From NCBI GenBank assembly GCA_963070105.1, contig OY718803.1, forward strand, positions 3,640,507-3,704,506: 64,000 nucleotides of DNA. Direction: 5' to 3'. Origin of the DNA: Litomosoides sigmodontis (Eukaryota; Nematoda; Chromadorea; Rhabditida; Onchocercidae). The notes under the pieces were generated by a model. It searched no databases. It was given only the letters and a program-made list of their open reading frames with translations, and was not told where the DNA came from. The position numbers and the translations under genes were made by a program. This document shows positions 23,942 through 37,500 of the stretch, piece after piece; position 1 is the first letter of the stretch, and each line of letters begins with the position of its first letter.

Positions 23942-26900
23942 TTTATAATTGAAATTTCATTTAAATTAACTATTATTTGTGAAATAGTTACGAAGCATAA
24001 TGCGAAATGTTAGTATGTTTTGCTAGTTCTCGAATTTTCAATTTGTGCTTGCACCGAGAAGCATTACTGATGGATTCGTGAACATTGAGTTGCAAATATT
24101 GAGTAATAAATAAAACGTAATACGTCCACGAATTTTTGCTGAAATAAATAATTAATTAATTTTGAAAAAAGCAACAAATTAGGATAACAGCTACAATTTA
24201 AAAGTTTCTAATGTAAAATTCCTTCAAAATTGTCATAAGTAGAACTGACCTCTTTTATTTCGGTGGTTTGATTAAGAGCGCCATAGAACATTTTAAAATA
24301 TTTATTTCGATTGCTTAAATGAAGCAAGAAAATAAGACTTAAACAAATTAGACATGAAAAGAAATCCAAAACACGAGAGACTAGTGTCAAGTGTATATCA
24401 TACAAATTTTTTTATTAGTACGAAATTAGCCTATCACATAACGTACACTTTTGATTTGTGAAATTTGTTGTTGTATGTTTTGCGCTAAATTTCATGAATT
24501 AGCTGTTGAGCTTCATGAAAAGCAATAGCTAACCTCACGTTCAAGTTGAATTCTTCTTCATTATATATTCCGCTCGAATAGGGAATTAAATTTCCGCTGA
24601 AATAGGTCTGCGGAGAAAGTTTAAGTGAATTATTTCCCGCATTAGCACTTAGAAAAATGAAGACACTGCGTAAAGCGAATTTCAACTTTTCAAATTTGAC
24701 AATCGAAAGAAGAAAAGTAGTCGGATATCAATTTCACTTGGCCTTTTGAGACTTTTTTTATGCTATCACTTCTCTAAAGTATTTTGTTGAACTCTCTCAA
24801 CAAGTAACTTATGCTGAAAAAACAACCAACCTGTCATTCAAATATGCTTGCTTGAGTTTTAAGGAAATTTGAGATCATTTAGCTGGCAAAATGCTCGGCC
24901 AATCCTTTTCTATCTTCGCCTTAACACAGCATAAGCGATACAGTTTGCACTATTTTTAAAATGAAAATAAATTGATTTCCTTTTAGACTGAAGTGTGTCA
25001 CCGAATAATTTCAAATTTTGAGAATATTTTTTCATCGCAAGTAGTGCCTTGCCAGCAGGCATCTTATATTTCATCCTAAACAGGTAGTACTACTTCCTGT
25101 ACGTGAGAATACAGAAACTGTTGCTTTAAATGAAGCCATCAAGCCCGTACATCGAGATGCAAGATGTCCATCGGCTAGCAACAGTTTCTATTTCTAAATG
25201 GTAAATTGTAAAGTGACTAGGATAACATTAAGACAACTGTTATTGTTGGATGGAAAAACAAACAAACAAATGAGCAGTAAGCGATTACTTCATCTTTTTT
25301 CCTGCTACTAGCATCATCAATTCAAATTAATGTCACTAATTCACTCCGACAACTGGGCACGAGGATGCGAATCCATCATCACTATCATCTACCGCATCAT
25401 TTGCTACGGCTAAAACCGCTCGTTCGGCTAATGCTGCTAGCAGTGATAGTGCTACTGATAAAGGATAGTGCAAGTGATGCTAACACTGACGATTGCCGAT
25501 GCTTTTAATTGAATTACTGACCTGTTCCGCTTGATGGGAATCGATCGACAGCGACGAATGAATGTTTACGATTACTTGTTTTGATTTGTACATTTCACAT
25601 TTCTTCTCCATTTTTTTTCAATATTCCTTCTCAACTGTGACCTATATTGCACTGTGTTCGTTTCACAATGATTGTATTTGTTTGCTGCTTGTTTCCTAAC
25701 CTGAAATTCATATCGCTTCCACGTGCGTTTTGCGTTTCCATCCTCTTTCTTCCTATAAAAATACATATTTTAAAATGTTCTGTGGTGCTTTAAATTAAAA
25801 CATCCCAAATATATCATAAATTTATACTAAAAATTAGTGGATGAAAAAATTGAAACTAAAAATTGGGAGGAAAGAGACAGTGAAAGGTATGCTTACTGCT
25901 TACTGCCCAGGAAACTTACTTTCATATTCACATTATTCCAAAATATATGTATTGCTAAATGGAAGAGGAAGAATGAGTTATTCATTTCCAACTAATTGCT
26001 TTATTTGTAAGTAATCCTCGTTGAAGCTCGTTGACCTGTCCAGACAAGATGTCCGTTGCATTTGATATGCAAGAAGCCGAGCCAAAAATGTTCCACCGCA
26101 GCAGTCACGCAGCATAGAACAGCAACACGCCGCTAGGTCGGTTGCGCTGTTGCTGACCTTTTCAATGCGTAGGAGGAAGGTGGTGGACTGAACGGAGAAG
26201 ACAAACTTGAAATTCGTTTTTTGTGTGATTCATCGATGAGAGATGTGTTCTCGTCTCTCGTCTGTCACATATATCGATCTATCCAAGAAAACAGAACACA
26301 CGAAAGGTCGGTCACTAATGTGATGACAAATTTACGTGACCAGAGGGATCGGAAAGGATTTACCTTCACGTAGCGGCGTATTTCATTGACAGAGGGAGAG
26401 AAATGAGCTATGCGTTCCTCCGTCGGAAAAGACGGACGTCGTCTAATGAGAGAGTTGAAAAGAAAAAAAGGAAGCGAAAAGGATAAAGACGGCAGACGCA
26501 GCTTCCGTTCTTCCATTATTCTCACTCAGCAAGTGCTATCGAACAATTCTTCTTATTGAGGGTCGCGCAACAGCGCTAGTTAGAGCTCTCTCGGGTGATT
26601 TGACCACCTCGCAACTTTGTCATTTATTCCAACCACTGTTTGCTTACCTTCGCTGTTTTTAAGTATGCGTGAAAGAAATGGCCAAGTGAAGCGGCGTGCG
26701 TAATGAGTATTCTCACGTACTGCGTGGAAGAGTTGTGTTTATTAGGTGTTATCGTCTTTTTCCCATTTTATACCGTAACGGTACTATTCTGTGATGAGTC
26801 AGCCACGTTCTGTTTTATTCATGTCATCATCGACCGACCATTCCTTCTGGTTTTTCTCCTCTGGTTTCCATTTTTTAGTCTTCACGATGCAGAAGACTCA

Positions 26901-27390
26901 GAGAGGTAGAAAGCTAGATACGTTCACTTTGGAGATCTTAACAGTCAAAATTTAAGTTAAAATTAGTCCGGACTTTTTGTTCTTCTAATGATGGGATTGA
27001 CCAAATGAATAGAGTGGATTAGGTTCATGGATTATCAGTCAGGCGCTCAAGTTTTATTCTATTATGAATAATATATGAATTTGGGTTTTTTCATCCAAAC
27101 GATGGAATCTATTTCGGTTGAGGTTCTGCAGCTCTTTTAAAATGTTTGACTCACTTCTGTTATTCATATGCATTTGCAACTTGTAAAATTTCTGTTACAG
27201 CTTAGCAAGGCGTTAATATTGATTCGTCATCTTCAGCACTAGCGTTTTTAATTCTTTAAATTCATGACGTGTGGTTTTGTTCTCATGCTGTGCATGAATG
27301 TATGCATATGTTTTAAAGTTTTTTTTCAGCACGACTTATTTGGGTATGTAACACTCGAGGCTAATGCACTCGTGAAAAAAGTCAAGAGCT
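23942..27390. other. 3.4-kb intergenic region upstream of alpha-catulin
   Basis: No gene recognised. Short open frames at 25572-25766 (-), 26265-26525 (-) and 26703-26909 (+) have no family resemblance or splice context. The stretch 26000-26700 is less AT-rich and probably holds the catulin promoter or untranslated first exon. Confidence 0.45.
27319..27329 (+). promoter_or_regulatory. Candidate 3' splice acceptor (spliced leader or 5'UTR intron) for alpha-catulin
   Basis: A T-run ending in CAG at 27329, 61 bases before the ATG at 27391, with no stop-free upstream coding needed. Confidence 0.45.
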
Positions 27391-30300
27391 ATGAGTGGAA
27401 CGCTAACGAATGGTGAAGTAAACACATCATATGCATTCGATCCACAAAGCCTTGAAATCAAAACGAAATCAGTGGAGCAGACTCTGGTCCCACTTGTCAC
27501 TCAGGTTGAAGTTCAATTACTGCATTATTAGTGTTGTTATTGGCGTATTTGACAGAACAGCTGATGTCATTATCCGTTAATTTATAAGGTTTGAAAGATT
27601 TTTATCTAGCATTTCCATTGCCTTCCTCTCCAGAGCAGGCGATGTAATTCACTCGGGTTGAATGGAATATTTTATTATCATCACAAGTAAATAAATATTG
27701 GTTTAATAGCAAATTTCATAATTGAAAATTCATTGCTTCTGTAACCGTGATCCATATTTACCACATTCCACTTTTTAAGCAGTGCTAGCAACAGTCGGTC
27801 TTTGAGTGTTGTTTTAAGTTTATTATAAAATGAATTGCAAAAATTCATTTTTTTTATTTTTATTTTATTGAAGTAGAGGAAATGACAGACAAGAATGGTT
27901 GGAAATGTTTTTATTGCTTTTTGTTTTCTGTAACTGTTTTACTGCTCTAGAAATTGTAATTTTAGATGATTTAAAGGTACCTCTAGTGCCTAGATCTGTT
28001 TGATTTCCTATTGATGTTTGTGCAATAGAGATTAATGACGTTTTTAGGATGTATAATGTGCTTGCTATTTAGGTGAAGCATTGTTGTTTTTTTAAGATCG
28101 TTAGATCGGAGACTTTTTTTAGATAACGACACTTGTGAATTTCAAGGAGAGCTACTTGTCAAATGGTAAAAAACGATCCGAGAAAGCTTTCCGCTCAGCT
28201 CTAAAAGTAGTTGATTTATTTTCTCATAATGTTATAGCAAGGTGAAGAACATGATGGAAGCGGATTTGTCTTAATACAAATCTTGTGTCGATTCATGTAT
28301 CAAATAATCCTATCTACTGTAGATATTTTTTTTTTATTCTTTTCATTACATAGGATTTACGCTGTGTAATTTTTTATGTTTCAGGAATTGCCTTTTGTAT
28401 TTTTAGATAGGATCAGCAGTGGAAGCAGCTATTGAGCGTTTCGTAGTGGTCGGTGAAACAATTGCTGATGAAAATCCAGATGTGCAACCTGAAATGTACG
28501 ATGCATGTCACGAAGCCCGACTGGCAGGTATTAATATTGATGTACTGCGTGATAATGGAAATCTTTTACTTTTGTATAATTCTACAACAAATTTCAAGAA
28601 GTCAATGAAATTTTTACCCAGTTTTGCAGGAGTTTCAATAGCAAATTTGAATGGTTGTTTAACTGATGATTCGGGTATTACCATTGATAAATCTGTCCTT
28701 ATACGAGCTGCACGACAGCTTTTAACTTCTGTAACGCGTGTTCTTTTGTTAGCGGATCGTGTACTTGTCAAACATATTCTTAGGTCTGAAGATAAGGTAA
28801 AGAGTTAAGCTTCATTTTTTTCTAAAACACCACTTTGAGAATTATTTATGCAATAGTCTGAATTTTTTTCGGAAGCTTTAAGCAAAAAAATCTCTGGTTT
28901 TTTCGATCTTAAATAGCGAAAAGATTAAATGATGAAAGATATTTTTTCAATTCTTATTACAGATAGCATATTCTTTGGTAAAATTAGAAAATACGACAAA
29001 TTTCACGGATTTTGTAAAAATTTTCACCGAATTTGGTGGTGACATGGTTGATTTGGCCCATCGCTCAGGCGATCGACAGAATGATTTAAAAAGTGAAAAA
29101 CGTCGTGGGCAAATGGCGGTAGCACGTACGATGCTGGAACGGTTGACGATGTTGCTGTTAACCTCAAATAAAACACTTCTAAGGCATCCAGATAGTGAGT
29201 GCGCACGGCAGTGTCGAAATGGAGTTTTTCAACAGGTCCTTAAAATATTTTCATGCTATAATTGTGGATATAAAAAAATAAATCTCTCATTATTACAGAA
29301 GCTTAAGAGGATACTTTGTTATATATGGTGTTAATGTGATAGTACCAGTCATTTTCAGATGCGTTTAGCCCTTCAATTAATCGCACTTTGCGTCTCAGAT
29401 GGTGTGATGCACTTTGATCCGTCACATTTTGCGTTATCAACTGGTGAAGAAGTTTTAGACATTGGAATGCAACTGACTGTCAATGTAGCTATTAGACGGT
29501 TGACGGTACTTTTTATTTTTAAGCTGTATCAAAGTTAATGTTTTTGTTTATATGCTTTGGCTTTGCTCATCATTTTTCGAATCAAATCAAAGTCTTTAGC
29601 TGTTCTTTTTTTTTCAGGAAATGTTGGAAATGGTACGGATGACATGTAATATTGGAACCAATACAAGGGAACGATTAATTAGCGCTTTGGACTCTCTATG
29701 TGAAATGACTCAGGATTTCACCGATTCAGCTTATACTCCACATCACCATCGTGAACAGATTTTGGACTTTTTGGAAGAATGTCGATTTGAATTGACAAAT
29801 CTTTTACAACCTGATGTAGGCCTTCATACAGCAAATAGTTAATGTTTGAGAACTACATTCAGGAGTCATTTTGGTAGCTACTTGTTATGAATATCACCCC
29901 GCAAAATCAGACAAAATATGCAGTAGTTGTTAGAAAACGTGAACGGTGTCTTAAAACGTATTTTTCCAACTTTCAAGTAGAACAGAAAAATACCATATTC
30001 TTCGTGGAATAGTGCCACAAGCGCTTTATAATTCGGTTATACGGAATAGTTTCATTCAATTAATGAACCTTATTAATGGAACATGTAGTTTTTCCTGACC
30101 GTCCTCCAAGTCCGCTTAATGTTTTTAAATGACTAAATTAATTCAGGTTACTGATGAGCGTTTGAGGAATGGAAGCATCGAAGTGAGTGTGGATAGGCTT
30201 AATCGAAGACTGAAGGATCTCAGAAAGCAGTTGCAAATTGTAGCTATGGAACAAGTAAGTGTTTTGTTCTAAATTTTCATCGATTTCTTTGTCAGTGACA

Positions 30301-33300
30301 ATATCGCATCAATTTCTTATTTTCTTTCTTGTTTTACAGATCTCAGAAGTGCTGCGTACCGATGAAGATCAAGTAATTTTGTCATCTATAAAAACATGTT
30401 CTGTTTCCGGTGATATTGATGGTGTCGAGAAATTTCTTGAAGAGTTTCGTGAACATGCAGAACATATACAAGAAGTGACTTCAAATTTATCAAAAAATTT
30501 CAGTGATCAGTCTATGGCTTTTCTAAAACGCAAGGCTTATGAAATTTGCTTAAAATACCTTGCTTGTAATTTAATCTTAAACATGCTAAATTTGTGTCTG
30601 AAAAACTGCATTTGTATAACGGATTTTAATTCAGGTATGCCGATTGTTACATCATATATCGTTAACGGATGCCTTACATGTTGCTACGGGTCACGCGGAA
30701 CGGAACTTACGGTCTCTTGCTCCACTAGTACGTTTTATTTTCAAAGTGCTATTTCAAAAGATGACATTACTTTGCAATTAACTTAGGATGCATTTTGGTA
30801 GAGATCCAAAGTATATTGGGCAAAAATTATTTCTGAATGCAATGATATGAATAATTATTTAAAGACATTGCTGGCTGGTCGTACGTTGTGCATACATCCA
30901 TCATCACGCATAGCACGAGAGAACGTGGAAGTTTTTTGTGACACATGGACACAGTGTGTTAATGATTTGTCAAGACTGGCAAAAGAAACGGATGCAGCAA
31001 CAAGCGGTTGTTTAGCAGCCGAAAAACAAGCCTACATGTCGCTACCTAGACCAGGGGTAAGTAAGTCAATTATAGGTAGCCATCAAAGTGATTGCGTATC
31101 ATCTTTATCTCCTGCTTCTTTGCTGAATGCTAATCGTTCATCTAATCCTTCCCACCTGAAATGTATCACCTCTTCCCATTCGCAGTCGGAAGATCAACTT
31201 CATTCTGATAGCTCGGTACTGGTTAGGCATTTGAAGGGTACCCTGGAACCCGTAGAGCAATTCCATGGATTCGTTGAAGATACTAGCTTTTCGTCTATTA
31301 TTTCGGCGGCAAACACAAGCAAACCGTTTACTGTACATAAAAGTTTTGAGTTGATGCCAGACGATTTGCAAGGCGAAGTAAGTAAGGTGCATGTACAAGA
31401 TCCACTACCACCGCCTCTTCCTACGCACAGAACAAAGTACTGTTGAATAATGTGAAAGACGTTTTCGATTTTAAAAGTAATTATTTCGAAATTGAAATTT
31501 GGTTACAAAGTTTTTGAATTTTATGTCGTAGTTGTGTGATTTACATCTGCATGAGATTTGTGGCCTCTTTTTGTGCTACGTCGTAAAAATTGCCTGCCAC
31601 AATTTCGGAATTTTGTCAATGCTCCAGCAATTTTATTTGTTATTTGAATTTGCTCTATGTTCCTGTTGTGGTCGTTACTTTTTTACCAATGTTTTAATTT
31701 CCTTTTCGATTTTGTTTTGCTTATTATTTAAAGCAATATGCTTCGTGTAATTTAGTATTTAAATCTATAACACGATTTCGATAGCAATGAGAAATCCGCG
31801 GATTTCGAAAGTTAAACTCCACAGATTTTCGTTTCCATATGGGTTTGTATTTTGTCATTGTTGGTTTGTTTAATTTTCAAAATTCTTACATTTAAATTGC
31901 ATGGTGTCATGGAAGATTTTGTTTTACGAGTTCTTTCTTTAAAAATTCAATTCGAGCACTTTGCATTATTATCCCGGTAATTAGTCCTTTTCAAAAATCG
32001 AGTTAGCCAGTGCAACAAACAGTACTTGTTTATGTACATATCTAAATACTTTCAGCAGCTTTATTAATCAGTAGCGGCGACTGGTCGATCTTTTATAAGC
32101 GCTATGAAGTTTTAGGCTACTAACAAGTTGTCATGGATAGTTGATGTTATTTAGTATTTCTAAGTGGTTGCATGGAATTTGTGATTACTTCGTGGTTTGA
32201 TTGTTATTGTGTCAAACTTTTGGATTTCACACTTTCTACAAAAGTTTTGGAGGAATTACTACGGTGCTAGCATTGTGCGATTTTCAACGATATCGTGTAT
32301 GCATAACCTCCAGCACCAAGGATAGGACAAGAAGATTGAATTCAGAACCTACAATGAACAACTGTGATCTTACTGAAAGTTTGAAGCTTCGGAGTTGAGG
32401 AGTACTAAGGCTTAATTCACTATAACTGCTAATTCACTGAAGTCAAATCGTTTCCTCTAAAACCTTTCATTAGCGTTGTTTGCTTTTTTAAATCAATGTG
32501 TGCTATGATTATGTGATGCATGTAAAAATTACTAATATACATATATATATATATTTAATCGAAAACTCGAATAAAAGTTATTATGATCGGAAATTGTCAG
32601 GGCTTGAGCTAAAAACCTAATGACTGGTGGAAAGTAAGTTGAAGAAATGAAATAAAGTTGACTTTCGCAATTGTGCGAAATTCACTTCATCATCTCCAAT
32701 AATTGTAAACCTTAATTTAACTGTGCAGACGGTTTTCATGTCAGCAAGTGATGATTGGTAACCCATTGTGTCACTGTCAATAACAGGACGGATCATTGCC
32801 GAGGTGCAATTTTGTAAAGGTTTTACAATATCAATAGTAGTTAACTTTAGGAAATGCTTCCGTCTTGGTTGTTGAATGAGCCATGATTATATTAGCTAAT
32901 TTTTTATGACATTCAATGCAGTGGAGTACTGTTACTTTCAAAGTTATTAAATCGCAAAATTTTCGATGTTTCAAGTTTTCGCATATTTTGTTGGTTTTCA
33001 TCTTTCATTTTAGAGTCTATTGATTTTCAGAAGCATGGTACGACACAAAAACCAACGAAACCGATTACACTTGACGTAGAGGCAAGTTACACCTTATCAT
33101 GTTATCAATATTAGGATGAAAATTCGATTGATCCTCCAAAATAAGAAAAGTCGATAAACGTCTATAAATCGAATAACCATAAATAGGAAGTACTTCATCT
33201 GACAGTGTGAAGCTATTACCAGTAGGAGTTGTATTGTCTGATAATTCCGATTATTCAAGCTGTTTTCTAGTTAAAGAGAATAAAGTTCGTCATCATGAGA

Positions 33301-34513
33301 TGAAATTTCAATCGCTTTCAGGATCAGCAAAAGATGGCGAAGGTTGGGTTGGAAATGAAGCTCTTGACGTCTGAAGTGGATGCAGAAGCAGAAAAATGGG
33401 ATGAATATGCAGAAAATGATATTGTTAAGCGAGCTAAAGCAATGTCTTCTATGGCGTACAACATGTACCTTTTCACTAGAGGTGATGGACCACTGAAAAC
33501 GACACATGACCTCTTCACGCAAGCAGAATTTTTTGCAGAACAAGCAAACAAGATGTATAAAACTGTTCGGGAATTTTCTTATGAGGTATGTTTTTAAATT
33601 TTATTGGTTTTTAACTAAGAATCAGACACATTGTTGGTGGCAGTATTCATAGGAGCAACTGCACGAGCTACGATAAAACTATAGTGATGGCGAAAATACA
33701 TCAGCTTTCAACTTAAGTTAGTATAATTTATGATTTCAGGTACCTGGAAGTGCTCAAAAAAATGATCTGTCGGCAATTCTTGAAAAGATACCGATACATT
33801 GTCAGCAACTACAAGTACTTGTGAAAAGTCCAACAGTCGGCAAACCGGCAACATTCTCCAAAGTAATTTACAAATGTTGTTTAGTGGCTTAACCAATAAA
33901 AAAAATGCATTTACTTCCAATAGTAATGAATTGTCGAGTGTCTTCCGTCAACATTTAAAACTTCTTAAGCTATGGCCAGTTAATTTGTGATTGAGCTTCC
34001 ATGCTTTTCCGGCTTTAGTTATCAGATTTTCTTCTGGCCATGTTTAAAGTTCTGAAGACGAATGCCATCGTACTTGATAAGAACTTGTTGAATTTAGTTC
34101 CATGCAGCAATGAATCGTAACCTTTTATTTTTAAACTTTTTTGCAGGTTGATTCAGTAATACAGGAGACAAAGAATCTAATGAATGAAATTGCTAAACTC
34201 GTTACTGCTTGTTTCGTCTGTGCAACTAAGGTCGGTAGTAATCAACAATTGGTATTTTGATTTTTTTGACAGTAATAATTAATTCGTAATGTGTCCAACT
34301 TTTTACGAATTTTCTTTTGGATCATAAAGTTATCAAAATCGGTGACTTTTTCAGTTTGAAATTGAATTCCGTGGTTCATCGGTCCCACGACAATTACTTG
34401 CTGATGGCGAATACACTCAACGCGGTAGTGGGGAATCTACGTTATGGCGGCGGACTCCATCAGTACGACGTACCACACAAATACCTGCAGTTCAAGTTCG
34501 TTCAAATATGTGA
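27391..34513 (+). CDS. CTNNAL1 / ctn-1: Alpha-catulin (alpha-catenin-like), complete (770 aa basic form)
   Basis: Alpha-catulin is a vinculin/alpha-catenin relative that links membrane complexes to the cytoskeleton and Rho signalling; C. elegans ctn-1 helps place BK channels. Sixteen exons close in phase: 27391-27504, 28123-28206, 28407-28527, 28630-28796, 28963-29235, 29359-29505, 29618-29815, 30147-30254, 30340-30474, 30635-30727, 30865-31056, 33031-33081, 33322-33585, 33740-33862, 34147-34230, 34355-34513. Catulin, rather than alpha-catenin, is shown by LEIKTKSVEQTLVPLVTQ, ITTLVN, IERFVVVGETIADEN, VLLLADRVLVKHI, FGGDMVDLAHRSGDRQNDLK, MLLLTSNKTLLRHPDSE, EMTQDFTDSAYTPHHHRE, CIHPSSRIARENVEVFCDTW, YNMYLFTRGDGPLKT. 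Human CTNNAL1 is 734 residues. The mainly helical protein lacks the actin-binding end of alpha-catenin. Intron 12 has a GC donor. Exon 11 has a second in-frame donor at 31377. Confidence 0.96.
31057..31377 (+). CDS. Optional in-frame extension of alpha-catulin exon 11 (107 codons)
   Basis: After the donor at 31057 (gtaagtaag) the frame stays open for 107 codons to a second identical donor (gtaagtaag) at 31378, also in phase 0. If the second is used, a Ser-rich segment (SHQSDCVSSLSPASLLNAN ... SELMPDDLQGE-like end) is inserted before the short exon 33031-33081. If neither is used, the frame runs on to a stop at 31444-31446, giving a C-terminus with DPLPPPLPTHR. This is inference from splice signals and frame; no transcript is available. 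Confidence 0.55.
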
Positions 34514-37500
34514 TCATAAGAAAAGTTGAAGTTTCAATGATCGATAGGGATCAATTATCGTTGAGTGGAGCAAGCCACGTAAAAAATAATTAAGCATCTC
34601 TTCATCGAATAGTTCGATAAAACCGTTGACCAACTATGTCAGTAAATATTAGAATAAGTTATCGAGACGAATCGAAATGTTTAATATTTATAAAGGCATA
34701 GCCTAATAAAATGTGATATTCATTTATCAAATGAGACTGAGATTGTAACATGCACAGAGCAGCTATAAAGGATTATTTTAAAATAAGGTGAAGTTTTTGA
34801 ACAAACGACTCGACCTTTTGAACTGAATTGCTAGACTACTATTGTGTTTTTTTTGCCTGATAGTGTTGTAATTTCTAGTTATTCATCTGAACCGTTTTGC
34901 TTTTCCACCACTGACTTGTAGAAAGCCGTAGAAAGTTGTGCTGAAAATTAAATGATTTCGCTACTCAGGATTTAAGACTCTTACGTTTTATTTTTCTATT
35001 TTAAATTAGTATGCAGCAGTGAATTATGTAGTGAAAATGAATTGTAATTGGGAAATGATAGCATGACAGAGAGGCTCAGCATGGCACTGTACATAATAAA
35101 ATGAAATGCATGGATGTTGAACATGATAAGCGATTCTTGTCAACGACATCGATGAAATTCATTTAAATAGCATATGCAAAAGGAAAAAAGAGTCTCATGC
35201 TGTGCTATATTATGCGATAACTATCGCTATGACAACTCGAGTCAAATTTATTCCGAACTGCAATTGACAAAACTATTGAACAGTGTAATTCATTAACGCT
35301 TCATTCTTATTTCCATGAAAATATTGCTGTGGTACGTACCATCGTAAAGCAACAAATAAAAGTCTTAATATCAGAGGCAATTGCTGAATGAATATAATGT
35401 GAATGTTTGTGATATTCGTCATCATAACAAAGAAAAAAAAACACGATTGGTGTGAACCATTTCTTTTTTTAAGCAGAACTATTCTAACTTCAAATTGAGC
35501 TGTAGTTTGTTTGATAAGTGATAGATCCAGCTAACGAATGTTGCTTCTGTGAAGTGGAAAGTGTATTCATATCATTTGAATTAAGCATTAATTTCCAATT
35601 GAGAGAGCATTTCATACATTTCAATCTCAAATTTTTTTAAATTTTTGCGCAATAATTTTTCGTTGTTTTTTTTCCTTGGTTTGTATAATTTACTTACACT
35701 GCTCACATTATTCTATATACTAAAAAGATGCTTTTAAGCAGTTGCTTATTAGCTTATTGATTCATTCGCTTTATTACATTTTAAATAGCATCTGTCCATT
35801 TGCCCAGTTATTATACTTCAAAAGGCATTAAACTATAAAATTACCGATGAATTGTTAAATGTGAAACAAGCAAAAGTATACGGAAAATTTGACGGAGTGT
35901 TGTTAATATGATTGAGACCAAAGATCAGAGCGCTATTTTTTTAATTTGATCCTTTGCTGCTGTAATAATAGCTCAGTTTTGGCGGTACAATAGCAGACGT
36001 TGCGCTTCATTTACTTTGCCCGATATGTTTCATATTATTTGCTGCCAACCACGTACAACTAATTAGCACAGGAATGAAGGCCTTAAAATTTTAATTTTGT
36101 AGGACAGTGCAAATGGGAAGAATAATTGGACATTGGCCGGAGAGAGGAATTTCAATTGATTTTCACATCATTTCCCATCCAACTGCGATTTCAAAAAAAA
36201 AAAACCCGAATTATCTGTGGTTTATGAATGATATCGAATTCCGATATTATTTATATTGTGTTGACTTCAGCAAGTATCATTTGTATGTGAACGATCAAAT
36301 TTTAGTGAAATTTTTTTCTTTTATGCTGATATTGTTGAAATTTTTCGAAGAATATTTCATGAGATTTTTTCGTCTAATTTCTAAATGTAAATTTTATGGA
36401 AATCATTAATTTCCAATTTTGACGAAATGATTGTAAAGACTTTGTGTGAGCTTTTTTTTAGACAATAAACATAAAATGATTAGGAAAATGTTAGCTTGGA
36501 TTTATCCTGAAAAGTGAACTATTTGCCCTCCTCCTGTCATACAGGCTAATTTAATTTTGAAATAATGCATTTCATACTTAACATTTTCAAATTTAATTAA
36601 TTTGTTAGCGTACTCTTTGAAGTTTTAAGCAAGTGTTTGGGTGTTGATTTACAATTAAAGTTAAATTGTATTCTCTATTATATTAGTAGTGTAATTAGTC
36701 TGATATAATAATGTAATGTAATGAGTGTTTGTGGAAGGGTGTGATTTCATTGAAGGAATGAAATAAAATGAATTTCCCCTTGTAAATGCTACAGGCGATG
36801 ATAGCGTTAATAACATGCGAATTGATTCATTCAATTCAATAATCAATCTTTGGTAGGAAAAAAATTTCTTCACAAAAAGCGCTATTTGCATATTTGTTGA
36901 AGACACGCACACACATATCATTTCATTTCATTGCTAAATGAACAAATACCTGGAAGCCTTCATAAAAAGCACAGGACGGGAAAAAAGTTCAAATATCAGT
37001 TTGTCAACGAGACAATCGTTCGTCGTTGTTTATTCCTTGCAAGTTTGCATGTGTTCGGTGATTAATTCAAATCGAACTAGGAAGGATGTCGACAGTCTAG
37101 GAAATCAATGCTTCATTTTATTCCTCTTCAATTAGCTATTAACAAATTAGCAAATTGGACGAGCAGTTTTGTAAATACTACAAATCAAACCAACTAACCG
37201 CCATTTTACTTTACAAGGAAACGATGAATTTTTGTGGAATATCACTGGGATCATTCTTGATCGATGCAAATGTGCAGTTTTACCTAATCAGCCGTTATGA
37301 AATTTTGAAATTAAAGCTTTATTACTGTGGAGAATGAGAAGAAAAATGTCATTACTGTAAGGATTGTTTCTCATTTTTTAGCTACTCCTCCGTTCATTGG
37401 TTGCTTAATTGAAGTTATTGTAAGCAATTTCACAAATGCAAAAAATCCTTCAGTGATATCACTAATTTTTCACTTACAGTAATTTGTCTTCCTTCCACCT

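Noticed and set aside
26265..26525. Minus-strand 86-codon open frame upstream of alpha-catulin
   Set aside because: No homology recognised, low-complexity start; no supporting splice or poly(A) signals.
28508..28771. Minus-strand open frame inside alpha-catulin
   Set aside because: Shadow of the coding exons on the plus strand; the catulin frame explains the openness.
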